A stretch of 64,000 bases of DNA. It comes from Apostichopus japonicus. Taxonomy: Eukaryota; Echinodermata; Holothuroidea; Aspidochirotida; Stichopodidae. The translations under genes were made by a program, and so were the position numbers. The stretch covers positions 1,709,501-1,773,500 of the forward strand of contig NC_092580.1 in NCBI RefSeq assembly GCF_037975245.1, in the 5' to 3' direction. Below, piece after piece: positions 22,801 through 34,800 of this stretch (position 1 is its first letter; each line of letters begins with the position of its first letter). The notes below the pieces were generated by a model. The model ran no database searches. It saw nothing but the letters and a program-made list of their open reading frames with translations, and was not told where the DNA came from.

Positions 22801-25800
22801 CACTTTTGCATTCTGGTTCTTTCCTTTCTGATTTTAGAATGAACATTTGCAAACATTAATGTAAACATTAAAAGGGTTCTAACTACATAGATTTCTTAGT
22901 TAATGGGGCATGTATTTAAGTGTAAATATTACATGGCTTGGTAAGCTGATATCTTGCAAAACCAATGCATCTTAAGCAATTGCTGTACAAAACAAGACCC
23001 AACATATTAGTGAAAATGTTTCTGCACTCTGCTATCAAATGTTCAACAATATAACGTAGTTTTAAAGCTATTTGGCCTAATCTGTCAATAAAGACCTCCC
23101 ATCAGCTCTTCAACAAAATAAGGAATTTTTAACAGTTGCAAATGAAGAAATAAAGGTTTTTAAAGGCTTCAAACATGAAAATAAAGGTTTTTAAGGTGCA
23201 AAATGAAGTTAATTTGTAAAGGTCCAAAATGAGGTAAATTTGTAACATACTCATCAACTATGCCCCTTTTTACATCATCTTTGGCCCTTATTTAAAATAT
23301 GTGACTTACATTAACTGTTGTTTGTGAGTCTGTTTTGTATCACTTCATGAATCATGCCTGGCTGTCCACAAAAAACTTAATAGCCAATGGTTAGCATGAC
23401 TGAATACAATATTTCTACTCTAAACTAAATCTTTCAAATATTTTTTAACTTAAAATAAAATTAAAGGGTTTAAAGAGTATTTTTGAAAAATAAAGAGCTG
23501 TTTAATCATAAAGCTTTATCAAAGGTTTCGCTGGGAGGTCTGCTGATAGGATAACTATCCTATGGAGCTCAGGAAATCAGTCAGATGCTAAAATTACAGC
23601 AATTACAAGCAATTCACTTGAAAAAATGACTGAAAACCTATATTTTTATGTAACACCCTAAGCAATAGGCAACACTACCATACATTCATTAGTTTGGGAG
23701 GGCTAACCATCAAGACTACCATTTGTGTATGAACAGTGACAAAACAAGTCTTTTTTTTTTGCACCAGGTTCAATCTTTATCCTGCATGAACCTTTCAAGC
23801 CCTTTGCAAACTGGCCAAGAAAATTCTCATGAAAAGTGCAGCTTGCAAATCAATTTAGTGATATTCTTGAAGGAATCCCAACGTGTGTCTATTATTACAT
23901 CATTAGAGCCCGACACATACTTGAGAGAACGGCTCCTTGCACTTTTAATTAAACTGGCTTGCAACTTGAAACTTTCCTGACAGTCATCTTACATAATTAA
24001 TTCTCACCTGAAACACATGATCGTCTAACTTGAACTCTTCAAAGTAGCCAGGGGCGGCAGAAGATGCTCGTAGTGCCTCCCAGAGACAGTACTTTGAGCT
24101 ACCCTGGTAAAACGAGACGGAGCCCGGGGGAAGGTTGTAATTACGGAACAGATAATCTCTCATCATGCCCACATTCATGAGAGTAGCGACAGATGCAACC
24201 TTTACAAGAAAATGAAACAGCCAAAAATATATCACCAACATATGATTCATCTATTCAAAATTGAATCACAGTGTATGACATGCAGTCATCATAAAGACTA
24301 TTTAAATACCCAAAGAGAAATTATGGAAAAAATGGAAATTCTGTACAATTTTATTCAAAGATTGTTGTTATAACCAGACTTTGTGCAGATTTACAAATTG
24401 AACATAAACCATTTAGAGTTTAGTGTTTTTACCACTGTCTGAGCAATTGTAATCCTTAATTTCAAGCATTAGACATTTGAAACAGGAAAGACATTGAAAG
24501 TCTTCAGTTCTGCCTCCTCATACTAGCTAAAGATTGTTCTCAATTTTCACAGTGCTCTTAAACTCCAAATTATTCCCAGACTTTGAGGATGGTTACATGG
24601 TAAAGAGTGGAAAAACTACGAGGAAAAGGGTGGAAAAACTTTGTGACATACTTTGTCACTAAAGCTTGAACACATTTTGGATTTGGCATACTGGGCCAAT
24701 ACAGCATCAAATTACCCTAAATGGATGCAGCTACTTAGTTCCTTAGAGAGAGAGTTGTAAGTCCTGTAATATATATGTTTATGTATATATACATGTATAT
24801 ATATATATATATACTGTATATACATATATACACATCTATACATATATATACACAAACATATACATATATGGGTGTATGTATGTACGTAGTGAAAAAAATA
24901 AGCCACATGTGCTCCAAATAAAATACAAAACCAAGTAACAAAACAATTGTGATTAGATGACTTAACAAAAAATATAGTGCATATTATTGTAAATTTAGTG
25001 TATGCGTGGCCCTGCTGGTGAGAAGCAGGTGTGACCACTTTACCACTCTGCTGTTGTGCCATCATATTCTGCAATTACACTGTACATAAGTAAACGTAAT
25101 TACCCGATTTTATGACTCGATTCACAAATCCATTTGTACCCAAGTTTAAGGCAAGTTTCAAGTCGATCACCAAAGTTAGAGACCTTAGTCAAGTAAAGAC
25201 AAAAGGTGATACTAAAAAGTGAGGTAAACTCTTTAGACCTTTACCGATCAGAGACTCGAGTTGATTCTCAAGTCTTTTTGAATGCAAACACTCAAGCTGA
25301 GCATAAGATCCCCTAAAACTGACTCCAAGTAATAACAGCAACATCATCCACATGGAATCAATTGCACCATAATTTAAGGCTCACTTTATCAGATCACAAG
25401 CTATTAATTCTTATTAAAGGTCACTGTTTGAATCCTGTGCCAGCAAAACATTTGGACAATTTAAGAGATGAATATAAAATAAAAAAGAAAAGCTGCGATT
25501 TTCTGCAGCTGGTACCCAAGTGACTGTGCAACGGTTCTACCCTACAGGGTAATTTAATATAAGGTAGCAGAATGTTAGTGTTGCTACAGCATAGTATATC
25601 CAAATAGCAAAATGTAACTACTAGTCTTTTCTCTAGCTGCATTTTACAACAAATTCATTATTGAAATAACTCACATGTTTGGAGTGCTCCTGAAAATTGA
25701 TAAAATTAGATGGAATCTACCTAATATTCTAGTCATGACATCATTCTTTCCACTGAAACCGGTAACGGTTAAAAACTAAAAACATGAGCACTATAAATCA

Positions 25801-28800
25801 TTTTTAAAACTAGACATAGCAGAATAACAAATAGGTATTACAAACCTTTGGACATGAATCATCTCGAGCAGTCTCAGATATGGGCAGATTACCCATACCC
25901 TGAAAATGTTCCCTGTGGGAAGAAAGGAAACATCCATGAGAATTAGTACATGACTGCAAGGTATACATACTTCAACTGTTAACTCTGCCATGTTACAATC
26001 CTGACATTTGTGAATCACAAGAAACCTTTCTATTTCCAACTGCTTCCTACTCTCAAACTAGCATACCTTCGTAGCACCTTGTCCTTTCCTGCATTTCCAT
26101 TCATTCCCTACTTCTTTTAACTTCCGATGCCTCTTTCCCTTCCTTCCTTATTCCCTTTTGACTTCCTCCCCCCCTCCTCCCACCCATCCCCTACCTTTCC
26201 ATTCCATTCAATTCCTCTCTTCAATTCCCTATCTTACTAATTGCTCCCCCTACCTTGCTCATACCTATCAATTCCTCCCCCTAACCTTCCTCCTCCCTCA
26301 TCCATTCCCAACCTCAATCTTGCCTCATCATCCTCCCCCTAACCTTGTTTCCTCCTGCCACCACCCCCCCCCCCTTCATTTCATTTTCTTCCTCTATCCT
26401 ACTGATTCCTTCCTTCTCAATCCTCCCCCTAACCTCCCTTCATGTGCCCTTTCATCCCACCAAGCATTCTCGCTTCATTTTGCTTTATTTTTTAGAAGAA
26501 CTTAAAACGAACCAAGAATCTCAGCCTTCAATAAACATTCCAGAATTTCCACAAATGACTAGCCGGTCAATTCCTTTTACTTTTAATGTAACCAACTGAA
26601 AAGAAAATTCCATGGGAATTTTTTGTATCATAAATGTGGATGTCGTTCAATTTTATACATCCACTGCTAAAGATGACATCATGAAAACCAACGAAAGTGC
26701 AGTTGAACTTAGTCATAGTGTCTTTAAACTCACTTCTTAAAATCCTTCTGCACTTTTAAAATGAGAATGTTAGTAATCCAATGTTCTAATAGATTGATAT
26801 CATGGACATGTTTCACATGCCCACAGAATGGTAATCTTTCTGCCCCTTGCTTTAAGTTATGACTTTACAATGTGGTCTTTGTGAATAGACATTAACAGAA
26901 TAATGACATAAAAAACATACCTCAACATTTTAATCCAGCGTTCGGTATCATAAAATGCATGGTTCAGAACAAGATTACTTGTTCCAAGAAACCGGTTTCT
27001 GCCAAATACAGTAGAACTGAGGTCCTTGTATAACTGTTCACATTCCTCTGTAGATGCTTTCGCTATGGATAACAGAAAGGCGGTCACTGCTCCAGAACTC
27101 ACACCTATCACATAGTCAAACATGTCCCCGATCCTCAGCTGACAAGATTCCTCTAATCTCTTTAATATTTCTATTGGAATAACACCCCTGTAATCAAATG
27201 AGAACAGACAGCCTTGAAAAGCTAGCATTTTAACTGAGTTACACTGACATATTGCATGTCAATAACGGTCACATGTACACCTACTGTCAGTGATGCACAG
27301 GTGAGATGTAAACATTTATGACCATATTTTTGTAATGTGCAACAATGTCCCTTCACATTTTTCAGCACCACACAATATCTAGTAATTCCATAAAAAACAA
27401 TTCTAGACTGCTGGGCAACATGATGACTAGTGAGAAAACATTACTGGGACTGTTTAGACTAGTTCTGAGACATTGCTAGACACTGCCTCCATTACTTTCA
27501 GCCACTCATAGGCACTGTCTGTACAAGTTACATGACATTACTGGACACTGCTTGAACTTGCCACAAGTCTACACAGTGCTAGGACGTGAGCTTCCAGTGC
27601 TAGACACAAATACCGGGTACTGTCTTTTATAAGTGAACACACACTACTGGTTACTGCCGGCTGTAGGACCAGCATTATACAAGTTACATGACATTACTGG
27701 ACACTGCTTGAACTTGCCACAAGTCTACACAGTGCTAGGACGTGAACTTCCAGTGCTAGACACAAATACCGGGTACTGTCTTTTATAAGTGAACACACAC
27801 TACTGGTTACTGCCGGCTGTAGGACCAGCACTATACAAGTTACATGACATTACTGGACACTGCTTGAACTTGCCACAAGTCTACACAGTGCTAGGACGTG
27901 AACTTCCAGTGCTAGACACAAATACCGGGTACTGTCTTTTATAAGTGAACACACACTACTGGTTACTGCCGGCTGTAGGACCAGCACTATACAAGTTACA
28001 TGACATTACTGGACACTGCTTGAACTTGTCACAAGTCTACACAGTGCTAGGACGTGAACTGCCAGTGCTAGACACAAATACCGGGTACTGTCTTTTACAA
28101 GTGAACACAAACTACTGGTTACTGCTGGCTGTAGGACCAGCATTATACAAGTTACATAATATTACTGGACACTGCTTGAACTTGTCACAAGTCTACACAG
28201 TGCTAGGACGTGAACTGCCAGTGCTAGACACAAATACCGGGTACTGTCTTTTACAAGTGAACACACACTACTAGTTACTGCTGGCTGTAGACCAGCACAG
28301 AAGAATGAGATGTGGCAGCAGACAGACTGGACATTAAGGAGATATTCGGCCCTCTGTTCCTTTAAGTACACATTGGACAGGTTAAAGGTAACATTGTCAT
28401 TACCTTGATCCTCCACCATCAACTGACAAAATCCTGATTCCTTTCCCTTTCACCGGGTCAGCGTACCCCATCAAAGATAACGCCCGTCTAATCTCCGCCT
28501 GATTCGCATCATCGACATGATTTCTCTGCCTCAACAAAATGGGAATCAAATTCTCCTGCAATGTAAAATAAACTCATTAAATTACGATGTGTAATTGTGA
28601 CTAACTGTAACAGTACTCAACAGAAAAACTTGGATAAACGGCACACCCAACAATCCAATTAACATGAACAGCATAGACTACTGATGTGCATTTTTCCTCT
28701 GTTTAGTTTAATAGGTAAAGTCAACTCCTCTCACACTACATGTATACATCAAAGAGAAGCAAATAATCTGATTGTTACAAGATGACAAATACTCTGATGA

Positions 28801-31800
28801 ACAACTCCCTACTAGAAAAGATAATAAAAACTATAATGTTCAACTTGGGAGATATCAGTGCTTCAAAGTCATGTCAAGGGACCTGTTAGGAGGTCAATCA
28901 TGTGATGTCATTGTTCCTCTGGGGGGAGACAGACTTTATTTCTCTTTAATGTTCTGTCCATGTAGCCATGGTGAACATACAGTGTTTTTGTGCTGAAACA
29001 ATACCAGTTATCAATGCTCCAAACATACTGTTACAACAACTAGAAGGTCTTTCACCATTGTTTATAATGGTTATGTGCACAGAAGGGTTACTGTAAATAT
29101 TCAAAAACTTTAATGTACACAGGTATGAGACTACATACATCAGTTTCAACGTTAATTTCAACCTATTTATACCAAATTATGGTTTTTTGCTCTAAACATT
29201 GCCATAATCTTGTCAGTTGCACTCTCATTTAAAGCCTTCAATATGCATTCCATTATAAACACCAACTAATAAATCCCTTACTCTATTATTATTTTTGTGA
29301 AGTAAATAATCACTCATTCATGGCGACGTTCTTTTTGCAGAAAGATTCAGAGAGATAAAGCAAATGAAAAATTCAAACAAAGACATCAATCGGTCAAACA
29401 AAACATCAATGGGGATACATGCACAAGCTCATGCTTTGACCCCAATATGTAATAGGCCATAAAATGGAAAAACAATGTACTCTGTACAATGAATAATTTT
29501 GGCTAGAGTCAATACAGTCATGAATTCAACTCCCAGCCAAGCAATCAATGACTCTAGGGTATATTTTAAATATGTCCTTCAAGTGACTCGCTCTGCTACG
29601 GATCAAATATTCTGCCATTATTATGACATTTCATACGGGAGCTAGCTATAGTGATTGCATACCCAGCACAAGCCAAAGATACATTTATGAATGCTCATGC
29701 ACCAGAGTAATGCTTTACGAAGTGTTGTACACAAGGACATGATGTTTTCACTGATCTCTGCGAAGTGGCCAAAGGTTTGACAAAAAGTATGTCACCAAGA
29801 TTGTGCGATCATTTACTACATGATAGTACAGTACCGCCTTTAACTAAATTGAAAAACCGCGCTCTTTTATTGCGCTCTGTGCGTTGAAACCTCGCTCTAT
29901 CTTTTGTTAAAACCCGCATTAAAATGCAGTTAATTGCAGGGAACTGTTTATCAGAGCGCAGATTCCGTCGGAAGGCTTCCCTAATTCTATTCATGCCAGC
30001 TAAAAGTGTGAAGTTCATTGTTACTGTCAGACGGTCAATGGCTGTAATCCTACTTAATTCCTTCCAATCCGGTAACAAAAGAATATCGATCGTCGCCGGT
30101 AGAAAGAAGACCGAAGGTTTATACTCGGTCAAGGGAAGGGATAGTGTATAAGCACGTATCTTACACTGTTTAAATTCAACGTACAATACAAATGTCCAAG
30201 TAGGCGCAAAACAGTTGGTTTGATGAGTGAAACGTTAGCAAATAAAATTCCTGCGATTGCCGTGAACAATAAAAATTGCCGTTCAATATTCAAACAGTTC
30301 TCAACGTCCGTTCGGAAATAACAATATTCCTGAAAGTTATTCAGGAATCATAATTTTTCCTACCACAGATTAAGTGAGAAAGCCAAATTGATCATTTCCC
30401 GGGGCTAGAACAGTACAGTATACTGTTCTTGCAAGTAATACGGGCTATTCGCGCACATGTTACATTACGGAACTGAGTTGGTACTCAGTTGCATACTGCA
30501 CTGAGACATTGCACGTTGTCACTGCCCTTGGAATTCCCAAAGTATACAGCTTCACGGGCACTGTTCAAAACAACACTTCAAACGTTTTTGCACGTTCTCA
30601 TTTAGTATGCATGGGCCGATCCTACCTCTAAGCCTACATCGAAAGTTACGCCGTATACACCTCGCAAGAAAACCACGATAACCTTAAATGAAAAAAACAA
30701 TATTTTGCACTTGAAGATCTGACTTCCCTCAAAATGCAATGATAAGGTCTAGACCTAGTACTTCTTGATACACTGAGTTTCCAATTACTAGTCAAAAATA
30801 TTTTCTGAAAAAAAACGTACGATATTTTTCACAAAAATTGATGATTAGATAAGTGCTTCCTCACAATCAACGAGCCGCTCCGAATTCGCTCCGCTTACGT
30901 AAAACTTCTATATATATTATATACACGTGGAAAACCCGAGTTTTTACACACATAATTCCCATTGACATTGGTCACGGAACATAAGTAGGTCATCGACCTT
31001 GAACTTGGCAACTTGCCCAAGTTCATTGCACCATGGGAACGACACAACAAATTGTACATGATTGTACATTTCCCGCCATCTGGACGCCAAGTTATAACTT
31101 TTGGTGTAATATGCAAATTATGAATGGTAGTGTACTGCGCGGTTAAAACTTAAACTATTGCGACACACACAAATTCTGTGTGTTGTAGCAGTAACTTTTG
31201 TATCAAATGTAAAGTACTGTATGGTAGGCCTACTATAATTTATAAAAGACGGTTTTCCTCAGGTGATAGGGAAAAGGGGTGTTTCGGTGAACTCGATCTC
31301 TTTGTATAGTACTTGGATACTTAAAATGACCATACGAATAAATACGAAATGTATTGTTTGACGCAAGTATTTAATGGTAAGCATTTCTTAAATTGTTGAC
31401 TGAGCTTCAAAATCCATTTTCAAACAAGTCTGTTAATTTTTATGAAGGTTTTATAAAAATCGACATACAGCTAGGGAATGAAAGTTGTTCTATAGTATCC
31501 AAATAAAATACATGTTTCTCGTACTGAGATCTGAAAAAAAACCGGCGGCCAGTTTTCTTCTTTTCATGCGCTGCTACTAGTTTGGAATATGTTCCAACCT
31601 TTACAAAATAATTTTTAAGGATAGTTTAGATTTCTTGTAATCCGAAAAGAAACTCTGAAATCAGGAAAAAGGAGGCCCATCAATTGCGCGGACGAGAAAC
31701 ATGTTTTGAATTTAACCGGCCCTGCTTCAAATTTGTTGGGTGGAAGTTCTTTTTTCTTTTCATTCTGTTGGAACCAATGGTAAATTATATAAAAAATTCA

Positions 31801-34800
31801 CACAAGAAACGCTTAGTAACACTTTATTACTTCTTCAAAATGTTGCCAACTATTTAAAGTAAACTTATCCTCTGTGGAACGAGTATATACGCGATTGTAC
31901 TTGTTTATACGTCTTTATTCGATCGTGTGCGCGTACCACCAACAGAGGAAAACCATTTTGTACCATTGAAATATATTTTTGAAAATATGATCACTTCCTC
32001 CAAGGTGCCTGGAACAGAACTCGTCATAACAGAAATAAGACCTGACGTTGTACTGTCATCTCTTTCTGAACAGGGAGATCCATGTGGTCTTGCCAGATAT
32101 TTAATGCGTAAAATATTTACACCATATGAGCTTTTAAATTGTAATGTTAATGGGATTAAGAAACTGCACTTGATAAGGATAGGGTATTTGCAATTAGGAA
32201 ATGTATTATGGAGCAGTTTCATGTACCACTTCACATTCAGAAAAGAGTTTGGGGACAGTGCGTTAAAAAGATGGACACAGCCAACAGAAATGCTAAGAGA
32301 TACTTAGCAATGGCAGTCAAATCTTGAAGTACAGTATTTTTTGGTATATTCCATTTTCCTCTATTCTTTTTGTCATCATATAATTAAACTTATTCATGAT
32401 GTGAAACCTTTGAAGACTGTAGTCAAGAAGAACTACATGTTAATTTTGATCCCTTGCATGGTAATTTTGATATTTTACTTATTGTATTTTTCAATGTTGT
32501 TGCCTTTCTAAGTGCAATGTTTCCTAGTCTAATAGACAGTGTGTTGCTTTTAGTTTGCTTTTCTAAGCGTGACACTGTTGTACTGTTTTCTTTTATATTA
32601 TTAATTTATTTGCTTTGTGAGTGCAAAGCTTCCTAGCCTAATGTGTGCCTAACTTTTCTTTTAGAATTTTTAAAAGATTTAGAGAAAATACAGACTGTTT
32701 GTTTCTTTTTAGTTTGCATTTCTAAGCTTTAACACTGTTGCATGATTATTCTTAGTTTATAATAATTTGCTTTTTTTGATTACATCCTTAAATTTGTTTC
32801 TTCAACATGTGCATCATCGTAAAGTTCTTTGTGAACAGAACTCTATAAATCAGTGCAACGTTTCCTGGCCTAATGTGCCTAAAGTTCACACAAAACGCGA
32901 GGCCTAATGTTACTACTTAAAATGATATGTTACCCCGAAAGGATAAGGCACAAAGTTTCCTTCTTGCTTTTTATTACTTCTGGTAACCATAACATATCGG
33001 GGAAGAAAATAAAAACGTATAAAAAAGGTTTTGCCCTTCAACACGAAACTATTCTCGTTTAAAACTTTCAGTCAAAGTCGTGAACTTCGTACTCGTACAC
33101 TGGCCTAATGTGCCTAAACTCAACACAAAACGCGAGGCCTAATGTTACTACAAAAAATGGTCTGTTAATGTTACGGCGAAAGGATAAGACACGAAGTTTC
33201 CTTCTTGCTTTTTATTACTTCTGGTTACCAGAACATATCGGGGAATAAAATAAACACGTATAAAAAGGTTTTGCCCTTCAACACGAAACTATTCTTGGTT
33301 AAAACTTTCTTTCAGTCAAAGTTGGTAAACTTCGTACTCGTAGGCCTACTCTGGATGTTTACAATTGTGATGTTTATAACGGGTGTTGGTTACAAGCGAT
33401 AGGTTTACACTACCTCCACGCTATGAATAGCGTTGTATCGATCGGTTCACTCCCATTGTGTCGGTGGTGAAAAGGGAGCGAGGGCAATTTGCGTTCCTTT
33501 GTTTGGAACGCGGGGAAAGTCGCGTTCCTTTATTTGGAGCGGGGTTAAGTACAGTTAAGCTGCGTTTTGCGCTGAATCGCGCTGATCTTTTCCAAGTTAC
33601 TTAGAAGCAGTACTGTACCAACAAATATGGTTTAGACCTAGAGATGCCTTTGCCTTTGAGGTTTTAACAGTCACTTAGATTGAAATATCAATACAGCCCT
33701 ACCCTTATTGCAATCTCTCTTGTTTCTGGATATTCTGCCAGATGCTTGCACAGTCGTTGTAATTTAAGCAGAGTTAACGCCGTATTGGAAGGCTTACTGA
33801 CTGCAACAGCTAAAGACTTTGTCCTAGCCTTCACAGAGTCGTGAGATATTTGCTGTGTGACATAAAAGTAAAAGGAAACTTAATGAAAGGATTAAAAAAG
33901 AAAAGGTTACAATATCTGAAAATTATCACAATATCATTTTTTTCAAATGCTGTTTTACTGACCTCCATTAAGCAAATACCCACCGTAAAACAAGAAATAA
34001 CAATACCCCTACCACAGTAACAGAGGGATTTACTAGACAGTTGAATTTGGAGTTTGAAGCCTTCTTACAATATGTTAGTTACTCACCAACAAAAGTGTAA
34101 TAGTGTTTCTACTACATAAGTTTATAAGAAAGCGAAAGATAGATAGTCATTATAGAACCCAACTTCAACAAGCATTCTAACATACACCCACAAAGCATTC
34201 TATTTCACTGACCACATTCTTGCATAAATGAACATTCCTCAGTGTCTGGGAGAGATGATTTTGATGCTTTGAACTAATTAACTTGGAATTTGCTAGTTAT
34301 GAATGGCATTCCATGTATTGCTCAGTACTATATTTCAAGGAGCATCAGAGTTGTTGACTCACTGGATCATCACATCAGGAATTATATACAGTTTAAGTAC
34401 AGTATGAACTATTTCCTTGAAACTGTATAGAATAAATGTTCAGTAACTATGTCTAGAAAAACACAAAGGACATACAGTATATATGTTAGTAGACTTCACA
34501 AACCACATTCTCCAGATGAACGACAATTTGAAGGAGCAATATTTAACATGTTTGTCATTTAACTGTATATTTGTTTGTTTTCAGATCTGAGTAAATTTCT
34601 ATTACGACCAATTCTTTTCGCACCTTTTCACTTTCCCCTTTTAGCTAGTTTTTTACAACCTTTACACTAGCACCCTTTTGCTTGTTTTGTGCCCTGTCCA
34701 GTTCCATGCTAGAGTTTATTACACATTTAGTTGTAAGGAGTGACATTCCTAATTGCACTATATACTGCTTACCACCTTGGTTCTCCTTGTCTCTTGAAAA

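Larger units (their letters stand above)
22115..22830 (-). repeat. Degenerate tandem repeat with AGGTCA motifs, block 2 (opposite orientation)
   Basis: Copies of GGTCACCAGAGGTCAAA, followed by GTGAAAACCTTGTAAAC and TGATATCTCA, recur about every 110-130 bp at about 22.13, 22.25, 22.37 and 22.51 kb. This is the reverse complement of the theme in block 1. The end matches 4.60-4.78 kb (GCAGAAGTCTA, TTTTGCATTCTGGTT). Confidence 0.7.

Noticed and set aside
23087-23545. Possible inverted-repeat element (AGACCTCCCATCAG versus AGACCTCCCAGCGA)
   Set aside because: The match is only about a dozen bases and no target duplication is visible.
26158-26599. Pro/Ser/His-rich ORFs of 84-115 codons
   Set aside because: Same cause, in the pyrimidine-rich intron block. 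It lies between two confirmed PNPLA8 exons on the other strand.
27945-28422. ORFs of 86-109 codons
   Set aside because: They arise from the 156-bp (52-codon) minisatellite inside a PNPLA8 intron.
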